A stretch of 64,000 bases of DNA from assembly GCF_023515995.1 (NCBI RefSeq), contig NZ_CP097320.1:4526001-4590000 (forward strand). Reading direction: 5' to 3'. The stretch comes from Candidatus Mycobacterium methanotrophicum (GTDB taxonomy: Bacteria; Actinomycetota; Actinomycetes; Mycobacteriales; Mycobacteriaceae). Made by a program: the position numbers and the translations under genes. Positions within the stretch are counted from its first letter, which is position 1. The number at the start of each line of letters is the position of its first letter. Under the pieces are notes generated by a model. That model was not told the origin of the DNA. It did no database searches and saw only the letters and a list, made by a program, of their open reading frames with translations. Of the stretch, positions 43,088 through 51,870 are shown in pieces.

Positions 43088-43348
43088 CGGTGCTACCTCC
43101 TGCATAGGTTCCAGCCCAGCCCGGTCAAGCTCGGATTGTCGCAGCGTCGGGTTACCTACGCGCGATTTTGTTCACTACACCGTAACCGGGGTTTGCTCGT
43201 CGAGCATCCCCGCTCCAAAAGTTGCTGGACGAGGGGCCGCTTCGAGATGAATGATGATCGGCCCGCTGTCTTGTCCACCGCCACGCTGGCAACCGGTAGC
43301 TTCATAGTTTCTGGCTTGCCGACCACCGACAGAAAAGGCGCCTTGTAC

Positions 43349-44391
43349 ATGAGCGTGCTCGATTCATTCCGGCTCGACGACAAAGTCGCGGTCGTGACCG
43401 GTGCGTCGTCGGGGCTCGGCGTAGCGTTCGCCCAGGCGTTCGTCGAAGCCGGCGCCGACGTCGTATTGGGTGCACGCCGCGTCGACAGATTGGCGAAGAC
43501 TGCGGCGCTCGTCGAAGGTGCCGGTCGCAAGTCGCCGCCGGTGCCCACCGACGTCAGCGTGCCCGAGCAGTGTCAGGCTCTGATCGACTCAGCGATGCCG
43601 ACCTTCGGCCGAGTCGACATCCTGATCAACAACGCCGGGGTAGGGTCGGCCTACCCGGCCACCCGGGAGACCCCGGAGCAGTTCCGCTCGGTGATCGACG
43701 TCAACTTGGGCGGCGCTTACTGGATGGCACAAGCCAGCGGGCGGGTCATGCAACCGGGAAGTTCGATCATCAACATCGCCAGCGTGCTGGGTGTCACCAC
43801 CGCCGGTCTGCCACAGGCCGCCTACAGCGCCAGCAAGGCCGCGATCATCGGGCGCGGCGTGGCCCGCGCTCTGCACCCGGATGCAGACCTTGGCGTCCTT
43901 CTTCGAAATGTCCAGGCCCGCGCACCTCGCATGTATCACTTCCATCCCACTGCACCTGCCCTCGTCATATGAAAGTTGTTGTCGGCGTGCGCATCACGGG
44001 GAGGCGACAAAAACAGAAGTTTCCTACACGTTACACGTGCTCGAAGCAACAATCCACGGTTCCCGCGAGGAGCGGACAACCGCTCTGCCTCCACCGCCAT
44101 GTTGACTCACAGGCTCAGCAGCACCACAAAGCGACCGGGGTCGACCGCGATACGCACCACCACGTCCTGCGCGACCCGACCCCCCGTCAACGCGAGATCA
44201 GGGAAACGTTTTCAACCTCCACGGAGGACGGCGAAGCCGCCCTGGGGCTGTTGACTCGAGATTTGGCCCAGCAGTGGGGCTCGCGAAAGGCGCGCGAGCT
44301 CGCCGCCACCGCCGTGTGGTTGGCATCAGCGGCCGGTGGCCACGTAACCGGGCAGACGATCGTCGTCGACGGCGGTCTGACGATCACCTGA
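43349..44391 (+). pseudogene. Short-chain dehydrogenase split by an IS110 fragment
   Basis: The N-terminal two thirds are intact: VAVVTGASSGLGVAFAQAFV, LINNAGVGSAYPATRETPEQ and SSIINIASVLGVTTAGLPQA with the YSASK motif. After SKAAIIG homology stops at about 43851 and resumes at about 44247 with LLTRDLAQQWGSRK. A further internal deletion leads straight to ARELAATAVWLASAAGGHVT and the end GQTIVVDGGLTIT. The catalytic Ser, Tyr and Lys are present, but the chain is broken by about 395 bp of foreign DNA. Confidence 0.85.
43852..44246 (-). mobile_element. IS110-family transposase fragment
   Basis: The minus strand from 43945 reads MEVIHARCAGLDISKKDAKV then CIRVQ, the characteristic N-terminus of IS110-family transposases with its first acidic residue. 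After about 25 codons it is cut off where the SDR gene resumes. The rest of the insert has no intact frame; a plus-strand piece near 44190 (REIRETFSTSTED) also recalls IS110-type sequence. No terminal repeats are visible, as usual for this family. Confidence 0.7.
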
Positions 44392-44427
44392 TTTTTTTGT
44401 GGCCAGTTGCCCCTTAGGCTCAGCGTT

Positions 44428-44835
44428 GTGGTCGACTTCGACCCCAAAGCCAGCTTCGCGCGTGCGCCGGTAGCCCGCCTGGGCACCGTCGCGCCCAACG
44501 GCATGCCGCACCTTGTGCCCGTGGCGTTTGCCCTTCGCGACGAGGTCGTCTACACCGCGGTGGACGCCAAGCCCAAGACCACTCGACGGCTGCGGCGGCT
44601 GGCGAATATCGAACGTCACCCACAGGTGAGCCTGCTGGTCGATCACTACGCCGACGACTGGACGCAGTTGTGGTGGGCCCGGGTCGACGGCATCGCCGCG
44701 ATACACCACGACGGTAACGTCCGCGGTGCAGCGCTTGATCTGTTGCGCGCGAAATACCCCCAGTATCAATCCGTTCCGCTGGACGGCCCGGTGATTGCGG
44801 TCGCAGTCCAGCGTTGGAGCAGCTGGCACGCCTGA
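44428..44835 (+). CDS. PPOX-class F420-dependent enzyme (Rv0121c orthologue)
   Basis: A 135-residue split-barrel protein of the TIGR03668 type: FARAPVARLGTVAPNGMPHL then VPVAFALRDEVVYTAVDAKP, KTTRRLRRLANIERHPQVSL and VDHYADDWTQLWWARVDGIA. Split-barrel proteins of this class bind F420 or flavin for redox reactions on small molecules; substrate unknown. GTG at 44428 was chosen; a TTG at 44407 is in frame. It precedes fusA2 by 145 bp. Confidence 0.82.
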   Translation: MVDFDPKASFARAPVARLGTVAPNGMPHLVPVAFALRDEVVYTAVDAKPKTTRRLRRLANIERHPQVSLLVDHYADDWTQLWWARVDGIAAIHHDGNVRGAALDLLRAKYPQYQSVPLDGPVIAVAVQRWSSWHA

Positions 44836-44980
44836 GCACCGCCGCAGCCTGGAAAACCCTTCGTTACTCCCCTGTTCACTCTTGTGCTACACGGGTGCGA
44901 AGGGGAAAGGTGACTAGCAGAGTCGCTGCCCCGCTCGCGGGGGTCAGCAAACCGATGCGGGCTCAAAGGAGAGACACGTC

Positions 44981-47128
44981 ATGGCAGACAAGTCGAATGC
45001 TTCTCAAGGCGCCGGGGCCGCCCCCGCTGTGGACGATCCGGCCGCGGTGCGCAACGTGGTACTGGTCGGTCCGTCCGGCGGCGGAAAAACCACGCTGATC
45101 GAGGCCCTTTTGGTCGCCGCGGGCGTACTGTCGCGACCCGGCTCGATCGCCGACGGCACCACTGTGTGCGACCACGAGGAGACCGAGATCCGCCAACAGC
45201 GGTCGGTCAGCCTGGCCTTGGCGTCGCTGCTGCACGACGGCGTCAAGGTCAACCTGGTCGACACACCGGGCTACGCCGATTTCGTCGGCGAACTGCGGGC
45301 CGGGCTGCGCGCCGCGGACTGCGCCCTGTTCGTGATCGCGGCCACCGAAGACGTCGACGAACCGACCAAGTCACTCTGGCAGGAGTGCAGCCAGGTCGGC
45401 GTGCCGCGGGCAGTGGTGATCACCAAACTCCATCACGCCAGAGCCAATTATCATAACGCGCTGTCAACAGCCCAAAATGCGTTCGGCGACAAGGTTTTAC
45501 CGCTCTATCTGCCTGCCGGCGACGGGCTGATCGGGCTGCTGTCGCAGACGCACTACCAATACCAGGGCGGCAACCGGAGCATGCATTCGCCTGATCCGTC
45601 GTACGCCGATCAGATCGAAGGTGCACGCGGCACGTTGATCGAGGGAATCATCGAGGAGTCCGAAGACGAGTCGCTGATGGAGCGTTACCTGGGCGGCGAA
45701 AAAATCGACGAGTCGGTGTTGATCGGCGATCTGGAGAAAGCCATTGCCCGCGGCTCGTTTTTCCCGGTGATTCCGGTCTGTAGCAGCACCGGCGTCGGCA
45801 CGCTGGAACTGCTGGAGGTCGCCACCCGCGGGTTCCCGTCCCCAGCAGAACATCCGCTGCCCGAGGTCTTTACGCCGCAGGGCGCGGTGTTCACCAAGGT
45901 CACTTGCGGCTCCGATTCGCCGCTGCTGGCCGAGGTGGTGAAGACGACCTCAGATCCCTACGTCGGCAGGCTGAGCCTGGTCCGGGTTTTCTCCGGCACC
46001 ATCCGGCCCGACACGACGGTTCATGTGTCGGGCCATCTCTCGTCATTTTTTGGGTCCAGTAACGGCACCGGCAACAGCCACCTCGCCCACGACGAGGACG
46101 AACGCATCGGTGCGCTGTCCTTCCCGCTGGGCAAGCAGCAGCGGCCCGCGTCGATGGTGCTGCCCGGCGACATGTGCGCGGTCGGCCGGCTGAGCCGGGC
46201 GGAAACCGGAGACACCCTGTCGGGCAAGGACACACCGCTGGTACTCAAACCGTGGACCATACCGGAATCGCTGCTGCCCGTGGCCATTCAGGCACGCGCC
46301 AAGACCGACGAGGACAAGCTGTCAGTCGGGTTGGGCCGGTTGGCCGCCGAGGATCCGACACTGCGCATCGAGCAGAATCCGGAGACACACCAGATTGTGC
46401 TGTGGTGCATGGGCGAGGCGCATGCCGGAGTAGTGCTCGACGCGCTGGAGAACCGTTACGGGGTCGCCGTGGACACCGTCGAGCTTCGGGTGCCGATGCG
46501 GGAAACCTTCGCGGGCAAGGCGAAAGGCCATGGCCGACACGTCAAGCAGTCCGGCGGGCACGGCCAGTACGCGGTCTGCGACATCGAGGTGGAACCGCTA
46601 CCGGAAGGGTCGGGTTTCGAGTTCCACGACAAGGTGGTCGGCGGCGCGGTTCCCCGGCAGTTCGTCTCGAGCGTGGAAAAGGGAGTACGCGCTCAGATGG
46701 AAAAGGGCGTGCATGCCGGCTACCCCGTGGTCGACATCCGCGTCACGCTGCTCGACGGCAAGGCGCACAGCGTCGACTCGTCGGATTTCGCGTTCCAAAT
46801 GGCCGGTTCGCTGGCGTTGAAAGAGGCCGCGGCGGCGACCAAGATAGCCCTGCTCGAGCCGATCGACGAGATCTCGGTGCTGATACCCGACGATCTGGTC
46901 GGCGCGGTGATGGGCGACCTGTCCGGGCGCCGCGGCCGGGTGCTGGGCACCGAGACCGCCGGCAACGACCGCACGCTGGTGAGAGCCGAAGTGCCGCAGG
47001 TCGAGCTGACTCGTTACGCCATCGACTTGCGTTCGCTGTCGCACGGCGCGGCATCGTTCACCCGGTCCTTTGCCCGGTACGAACCGATGCCGGAATCGGC
47101 TGCGGCCCGGGTGAAGTCGACGGCCTGA
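44981..47128 (+). CDS. fusA2: EF-G-like GTPase FusA2 (Rv0120c orthologue)
   Basis: A 715-residue elongation factor G-like protein. G1 loop LVGPSGGGKTTLIEALLVAA, G3 VDTPGYADFVGELRAGLRAA; domain IV has GKAKGHGRHVKQSGGHGQYA and a full C-terminal domain V. It is not the essential EF-G; the role of such paralogues is uncertain, with ribosome rescue or recycling suggested. The G4 loop reads VVITKLHHAR, with His where the usual specificity Asp (TKxD) is expected. AAAGGAGAG lies 9 bp before the ATG. Confidence 0.92.
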   Translation: MADKSNASQGAGAAPAVDDPAAVRNVVLVGPSGGGKTTLIEALLVAAGVLSRPGSIADGTTVCDHEETEIRQQRSVSLALASLLHDGVKVNLVDTPGYADFVGELRAGLRAADCALFVIAATEDVDEPTKSLWQECSQVGVPRAVVITKLHHARANYHNALSTAQNAFGDKVLPLYLPAGDGLIGLLSQTHYQYQGGNRSMHSPDPSYADQIEGARGTLIEGIIEESEDESLMERYLGGEKIDESVLIGDLEKAIARGSFFPVIPVCSSTGVGTLELLEVATRGFPSPAEHPLPEVFTPQGAVFTKVTCGSDSPLLAEVVKTTSDPYVGRLSLVRVFSGTIRPDTTVHVSGHLSSFFGSSNGTGNSHLAHDEDERIGALSFPLGKQQRPASMVLPGDMCAVGRLSRAETGDTLSGKDTPLVLKPWTIPESLLPVAIQARAKTDEDKLSVGLGRLAAEDPTLRIEQNPETHQIVLWCMGEAHAGVVLDALENRYGVAVDTVELRVPMRETFAGKAKGHGRHVKQSGGHGQYAVCDIEVEPLPEGSGFEFHDKVVGGAVPRQFVSSVEKGVRAQMEKGVHAGYPVVDIRVTLLDGKAHSVDSSDFAFQMAGSLALKEAAAATKIALLEPIDEISVLIPDDLVGAVMGDLSGRRGRVLGTETAGNDRTLVRAEVPQVELTRYAIDLRSLSHGAASFTRSFARYEPMPESAAARVKSTA

Positions 47129-47763
47129 TACAGCCACGCAAGTGTCTCGGACAGGTTTCTGACGTCGACGCCAATCCCCCGGCATTCCTTGATGCCTCGG
47201 TCGTCGAGCCCGGACAACGCATCCGATACCACCACGATCCGGAAGTCGCGCTCGGATGCCTCGTAGATAGACGTGCGGGGGCAGTTCGGGAAGTTGCAGC
47301 CGACGAAAACTACTGTGTCGCAGTTGGAATCGCGAAGATGCTGCTCGAGCTTGGTTTGGTAGAAGGCACCCCACCGCGGCTTGTACATCACATGCTCGCG
47401 CGGGCCGATCTGCTGGAATTCACCGCCTAGTAGCGATTTATGGTCCAGTTCAACAGGATTAGGCAATAATTCAGGTGCGATCTGCGAGCCCGCACTGCCC
47501 GGGACGGCGAAGCGGGCTCCACGCTCGATCGCCCGCTTTCGCACCAAGTCGGCGTTCGACCCGTCCGGACGGTAGAGCCGGACGACGTGCACGATCGGCC
47601 TTGCGCGATCTCGAAATTCGGTTGCCAACGAAGCCATGGCCGGGATCGCCGCCTTCGTGCCGTCGATGGGCAGTGGAGCGTCGTCGGCGTAGAAGTCGCG
47701 TTGGACATCGATCAGCACAAGCGCCGCGGAGCCGGGCCGCGGGCGCGTGTAGGGATCGGTCAC
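47014..47763 (-). CDS. Isochorismatase-family cysteine hydrolase
   Basis: A 249-residue hydrolase with the full triad: Asp in AALVLIDVQRDFYADDAPLP, Lys in HVMYKPRWGAFYQTKLEQHL and Cys in GCNFPNCPRTSIYEASERDF. Such enzymes cleave amides, for example nicotinamide or N-carbamoyl compounds. Homology ends near 47130; the last 38 codons run 115 bp into the 3' end of the convergent fusA2. GTG start at 47763 (VTDPYTRPRPGS); longer starts extend into sequence with no homology. In H37Rv fadD7 and oxcA lie in this interval instead. Confidence 0.82.
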   Translation of the reverse strand: MTDPYTRPRPGSAALVLIDVQRDFYADDAPLPIDGTKAAIPAMASLATEFRDRARPIVHVVRLYRPDGSNADLVRKRAIERGARFAVPGSAGSQIAPELLPNPVELDHKSLLGGEFQQIGPREHVMYKPRWGAFYQTKLEQHLRDSNCDTVVFVGCNFPNCPRTSIYEASERDFRIVVVSDALSGLDDRGIKECRGIGVDVRNLSETLAWLYQAVDFTRAAADSGIGSYRAKDRVNDAAPCDSERKSMA

Positions 47764-47912
47764 GGCATTGGGTCTAACACACCGATCAGCGCTTGCCAAG
47801 TCGGGCACAGCGCGAAGAGTTTCAGCTCCGGTCCTGAGTTGTTTTGCCTTGCCGACCAGCTCAGCTGACAGTCGTTTGCTCGGCCAATCGCGACTCGCCC
47901 GCTTAAGGATCC

Positions 47913-47937
47913 GTTTGCTGAGCGCCGAATAGGGTAC
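47913..47937 (+). promoter_or_regulatory. SigF-type promoter of ldtA
   Basis: GTTT (47913-47916), 15 nt, GGGTAC (47932-47937), a full match to the SigF core. A start near 47944 would give a leader of about 50 nt before the GTG at 47996. Confidence 0.6.
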
Positions 47938-47995
47938 ATATGAAGTTGCAGAATGTAAGCGCTTCGGGCTTGCACGATCTCGAAGGGTGGACACC

Positions 47996-48748
47996 GTGCG
48001 TAGAGCGATTCGAAGCATGTGGCTCGCGGGAACGGTTGCCGTGCTGGCCATGGCGGGATCGGGCACGCCGAGCACGGCAGCGGTCGCGCCCCCCTACCCA
48101 GCCGGTGTTGCCTCGATCCAGCCGGCGAACGGCGCGGTGGTCGGCGTGGGTCATCCGGTGATCGTGACGTTCGCCGGGCCGGTGCGTGACCGGGGAGCCG
48201 CCGAACGGGCGATCAAGATCGCGGCGCCAAATCACGTCACCGGCCAGTTCAAGTGGGTCGAGGGCAATCTCGTGCAATGGATTCCGGACGGCTACTGGCC
48301 CGCCCACAGCCACATCGGTGTCACGGTGCACGCCTTGTCGACCGGCTTCGACACCGGCGACGAGGTGCTGGGCGTTGCCAGCATTTCCCAGCACACCTTT
48401 ACCGTCAGCGTCAACGGCGAAGTATTGCGCACGATGCCGGCGTCGATGGGTAAGCCTTCCCGCCCGACGCCGATCGGCAACTACACCGCGCTGTCCAAGG
48501 AGCGAACTGTCCGCATGGATTCGCGGACGATCGGGATCCCGCTGAGCTCGCCGGAGGGATACGACATCGTCGCCTCGTACGCGGTTCGCGTCACCTGGAG
48601 CGGTGTCTACGTGCATTCGGCGCCCTGGTCGGTGGATTCGCAGGGGTATTCGAACGTCAGCCACGGCTGCATCAACCTCAGCCCGGACAACGCCGAGTGG
48701 TACTTCAACACCGTGCACATCGGCGACCCGATCGACGTGGTGGCGTAA
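47996..48748 (+). CDS. ldtA: L,D-transpeptidase LdtA (LdtMt1, Rv0116c orthologue)
   Basis: A 250-residue exported L,D-transpeptidase. Signal-like N-terminus RAIRSMWLAGTVAVLAMAG; an Ig-like domain (ASIQPANGAVVGVGHPVIVT) precedes the YkuD catalytic domain with MGKPSRPTPIGNYTALSKER, His in YVHSAPWSVDSQGYSNV and the nucleophile in SHGCINLSPDNAEWYF. It makes 3-3 peptidoglycan cross-links, important in non-growing cells. GTG at 47996 with AGGGTGG upstream is preferred over GTG 47987. Confidence 0.92.
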   Translation: MRRAIRSMWLAGTVAVLAMAGSGTPSTAAVAPPYPAGVASIQPANGAVVGVGHPVIVTFAGPVRDRGAAERAIKIAAPNHVTGQFKWVEGNLVQWIPDGYWPAHSHIGVTVHALSTGFDTGDEVLGVASISQHTFTVSVNGEVLRTMPASMGKPSRPTPIGNYTALSKERTVRMDSRTIGIPLSSPEGYDIVASYAVRVTWSGVYVHSAPWSVDSQGYSNVSHGCINLSPDNAEWYFNTVHIGDPIDVVA

Positions 48749-48912
48749 CGGACATCGCCACAACCGGCCACAACCGATGTCAGCCGATGTCAGCGACCAA
48801 GCACGCAACTCGGACGATGTCGCGACACCGGGTCGATGCAGGGGGTCGATGCAGGGGTTGGCGCCCTGGCACCCCGCCGCGAATAGCCATCCGCCGCGCC
48901 GCATGGCGCAGG

Positions 48913-49716
48913 TCACAGAACTTCTTGTCGTGCAGCTTGTTCGGCGGGTTTGTCATCGAGGGTGAATCCCCAGGTGGTGTGAGACTCTGCCAAGCCGAAG
49001 CCTTGAGTTGCTCCTGCGCCATTTTCGCCTCCACCGCCGAAATCCCCGGAATCGGCGAAATAGGCGTGGCCCAGCTTCTCGTTGCCGGGCAACGTGCCGG
49101 GCGGAAAGCTCGATTCGATAGCGGCCAACGCAGCTTCGAACATTTTCTGGTGGGCGATCTCGCGGGTCATCAGAAAAGTCAGGGTGTCTTTTGCGCCGGC
49201 GTCGTCGGTCAGTTTGATCAGCCGCTCGTAGACGATCTTGGCGCGGGCTTCAGCGGCGATGTCGGAGCGTAGGTCGCTAGCCGGCTCCCCGAGGGTGTCG
49301 ATATAGGCGGCGGTGAACGGGGTGCCTTGCGAGTCGGTCAGCCGAGCGCCGCCGCCGCCCAAGATGTTGGCTCCGCTGTTCAACGCGATATCGGCCGCGG
49401 TCGGCATGTCGCCGTCCAATAGCTCACCGAGATAGCTCCCTTCGACCTGGTCCACCAACTCGGACGGTGAGCCCTTGAGCAGCAGGCTCAGGGTCTGAGC
49501 GACCATCTCCAGGTGGGAAAGTTCTTCGGTGGCGATGTCGAGCAACATGCTGCGCCGCGCTCCGTCGGGCTCATTCCAGCCCTGCAGGAAGTACCGCATC
49601 GCCGCGGCGAGTTCCCCGTTGGGCCCGCCGAATTGCTCGAGGAGCAGCTTCGCGAATGCAGGGTCAGGCTCGTCGACGCGAACGGTGTACATCAGCTTTT
49701 TGTTGTGAAGAAACAT
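48913..49716 (-). CDS. Manganese catalase
   Basis: A 267-residue di-manganese catalase. Metal ligands fall in QFGGPNGELAAAMRYFLQGW (Glu), DIATEELSHLEMVAQTLSLL (Glu, His), IAAEARAKIVYERLIKLTDD (Glu) and LTFLMTREIAHQKMFEAALA (Glu, His). The C-terminal tail holds a Gly-rich linker. It decomposes hydrogen peroxide without heme. AAGGATGG precedes the ATG. Not found here in H37Rv. A SigF-like promoter precedes it in the 360-bp interval shared with the ctaD copy. Confidence 0.92.
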   Translation of the reverse strand: MFLHNKKLMYTVRVDEPDPAFAKLLLEQFGGPNGELAAAMRYFLQGWNEPDGARRSMLLDIATEELSHLEMVAQTLSLLLKGSPSELVDQVEGSYLGELLDGDMPTAADIALNSGANILGGGGARLTDSQGTPFTAAYIDTLGEPASDLRSDIAAEARAKIVYERLIKLTDDAGAKDTLTFLMTREIAHQKMFEAALAAIESSFPPGTLPGNEKLGHAYFADSGDFGGGGENGAGATQGFGLAESHTTWGFTLDDKPAEQAARQEVL

Positions 49717-49767
49717 CTAGACCATCCTTGAGAAAGTTGCGACTTACTGGGCTTGATCCCGACAGGG

Positions 49768-49792
49768 CTACCCCCTGCCGGGAGTTCTAATC
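49768..49792 (-). promoter_or_regulatory. SigF-like promoter of the Mn-catalase
   Basis: Leftward GATT (49792-49789), 15 nt, GGGTAG (49773-49768). One mismatch in the -35 (GATT for GTTT). An imperfect hairpin CTGCCGGGA/TCCCGGTAG at 49775-49799 overlaps the spacer and could be a regulatory site. Confidence 0.45.
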
Positions 49793-49931
49793 CCGGTAGG
49801 CACCGGCTATGCAAGCCGAACGGTCACGGTCGTTCCGGTTCTGCCCGCGTCAGCCTCCACGCTGCTTCGCCAAGGTGCCGACAGCTCTCCTGCGTTGGCT
49901 CACGCTCAGGAAAGTAGGCGGCCGTTGGGCC

Positions 49932-49957
49932 GTTTGTTCTCGTTCCTGACTGGGTAC
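49932..49957 (+). promoter_or_regulatory. SigF-type promoter of the ctaD copy
   Basis: GTTT (49932-49935), 16 nt, GGGTAC (49952-49957), a full match to the SigF core. The leader to the ctaD ATG at 50077 would be about 113 nt. The remaining sequence between the two promoters (49793-49931) shows no gene. Confidence 0.6.
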
Positions 49958-50076
49958 CGTCAATTGATCTGCCCGCCGCGGTCCGACCGCTGCGCGGCAG
50001 GACCGGCGTCACTTTGGCCTGCACTGCCGGCGGACTGGGGTGACAATCCGTTTTCCCGACCACCGACGGAGGTGCT

Positions 50077-51813
50077 ATGACGGCAATCGAAGAAGTCATC
50101 GAGGCCCGTCGACCGTACCCGGCCCGGTTGGGCCCCAAGGGCACGCTGGTCTACAAGCTGGTCACGACCACCGACCACAAGACGATCGGCATCATGTATG
50201 TGGTCACCTGCATGAGCCTCTTTTTTGTGGGCGGGCTGATGGCGCTGTTGATGCGCGCCGAGCTGGCTTTGCCGGGGCTGCAGTTTTTGTCCAATGAGCA
50301 GTACAACCAGTTGTTCACCATGCACGGCACCATCATGTTGCTGTTGTATGCGACGCCGATCGTGTTCGGGTTCGCCAACTTGGTGCTGCCGCTGCAGATC
50401 GGCGCCCCGGATGTGGCGTTCCCACGGTTGAACGCTTTTTCTTACTGGTTGTTTTTGTTCGGCGCGCTGATCGTCCTCGCGGGTTTCATCACCCCGGGCG
50501 GGGCCGCTGATTTCGGTTGGACGGCGTACACGCCGTTGAGTGACGCCATCCGCAATCCCGGTGCGGGCAGCGATTTATGGATCATGGGTTTGATCGTGGC
50601 CGGGCTGGGCACCATTTTGGGCGCGGTCAACATGATCACCACGGTGGTGTGCCTGCGGGCCCCGGGGATGACGATGTTTCGGATGCCGGTTTTCACCTGG
50701 GATGTCCTGGTGACCTCGATTCTGGTGCTGTTGGCGTTTCCGATTCTGACCGCGGCGCTGTTCGGGCTGGCCTTCGATCGGCATCTGGGCGGCCACATTT
50801 ATGACCCGGCCAACGGCGGAGTGCTGTTGTGGCAGCACCTGTTCTGGTTCTTCGGCCACCCCGAGGTCTACATCGTGGCGTTGCCGTTCTTCGGCGTCGT
50901 CACCGAGATCTTCCCGGTGTTTAGCCGCAAACCGGTGTTCGGCTACACGACCCTGGTGTATGCCACCCTGGCTATTGCGGGGCTGTCGATGACGGTGTGG
51001 GCGCACCACATGTTCGCCACCGGGGCGGTGCTGCTGCCGTTCTTCGCTGTCACCTCCTATCTGATTGCGGTGCCGACCGGGATGAAGTTCTTCAACTGGA
51101 TCGGCACCATGTGGAAGGGCCAGCTGACCTTCGAAACGCCGATGCTGTTCTCGATCGGCTTTCTGGTCACCTTCCTGCTCGGTGGGTTGACCGGGGTGCT
51201 GCTGGCCAGCCCGCCGCTGGACTTCCATGTCACCGACTCCTATTTCGTGGTCGCGCACTTTCACTACACGCTGTTCGGCACCATCGTGTTCTCCACCTTC
51301 GCCGGCATCTATTTCTGGTTTCCGAAGATGACCGGACGGCTGCTGGATGAGCGGCTGGGCAAACTGCACTTCTGGCTGACGTTCATCGGGTTCAACACCA
51401 CGTTTTTGGTGCAGCACTGGCTGGGCAACAAGGGGATGCCGCGCCGCTACGCCGACTACCTGCCCACCGACGGCTTCACCACGTTGAACGTCGTCTCCAC
51501 GACCGGCGCGTTCATCCTCGGGGTGTCGATGATTCCGTTCATCTGGAACGTCTTCAAGAGCTGGCGCTACGGCGAGCCGGTCACCGTCGACGACCCGTGG
51601 GGCTACGGCAACTCGCTGGAGTGGGCCACCAGCTGCCCGCCGCCGCGGCACAACTTCACCGAACTGCCCCGGATCCGCTCGGAGCGCCCCGCGTTCGAAC
51701 TGCACTACCCCCACATGGCGCCGCGCTTGCGCGCCGAAGCGCATATCGGTCGCCATTACGGCGACCCCGGCGCCGGTGACGTCACCAACAACACCGCACA
51801 TGTGCGCACCTGA
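50077..51813 (+). CDS. ctaD: Cytochrome c oxidase subunit I (CtaD), probably an extra copy
   Basis: A 578-residue heme-copper oxidase subunit with 12 membrane helices. Heme a ligand in LFTMHGTIMLLLYATP; Cu-B ligand His and the proton-channel Glu in WFFGHPEVYIVALPFFGVVT; the Cu-B His pair in MTVWAHHMFATGAV; heme a3 and a histidines in VVAHFHYTLFGTIVF. All redox ligands are intact. No ctaC, ctaE or ctaF is nearby, and the usual mycobacterial ctaD lies elsewhere (Rv3043c), so this is probably an orphan second copy. It leads a possible operon with the two permease genes downstream. Confidence 0.9.
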   Translation: MTAIEEVIEARRPYPARLGPKGTLVYKLVTTTDHKTIGIMYVVTCMSLFFVGGLMALLMRAELALPGLQFLSNEQYNQLFTMHGTIMLLLYATPIVFGFANLVLPLQIGAPDVAFPRLNAFSYWLFLFGALIVLAGFITPGGAADFGWTAYTPLSDAIRNPGAGSDLWIMGLIVAGLGTILGAVNMITTVVCLRAPGMTMFRMPVFTWDVLVTSILVLLAFPILTAALFGLAFDRHLGGHIYDPANGGVLLWQHLFWFFGHPEVYIVALPFFGVVTEIFPVFSRKPVFGYTTLVYATLAIAGLSMTVWAHHMFATGAVLLPFFAVTSYLIAVPTGMKFFNWIGTMWKGQLTFETPMLFSIGFLVTFLLGGLTGVLLASPPLDFHVTDSYFVVAHFHYTLFGTIVFSTFAGIYFWFPKMTGRLLDERLGKLHFWLTFIGFNTTFLVQHWLGNKGMPRRYADYLPTDGFTTLNVVSTTGAFILGVSMIPFIWNVFKSWRYGEPVTVDDPWGYGNSLEWATSCPPPRHNFTELPRIRSERPAFELHYPHMAPRLRAEAHIGRHYGDPGAGDVTNNTAHVRT

Positions 51814-51870
51814 TGCCGTGGCTCGCCGGGTCGGTGGGACTGGATTCCTCGACGTAGCGGCATCGCGGCA

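Noticed and set aside
50575..51801. 408-codon open frame on the minus strand opposite ctaD
   Set aside because: It is the antisense shadow of a strongly conserved GC-rich gene; the composition is Arg/His/Gly-rich with no domain, and ctaD has all its ligands in the sense frame.
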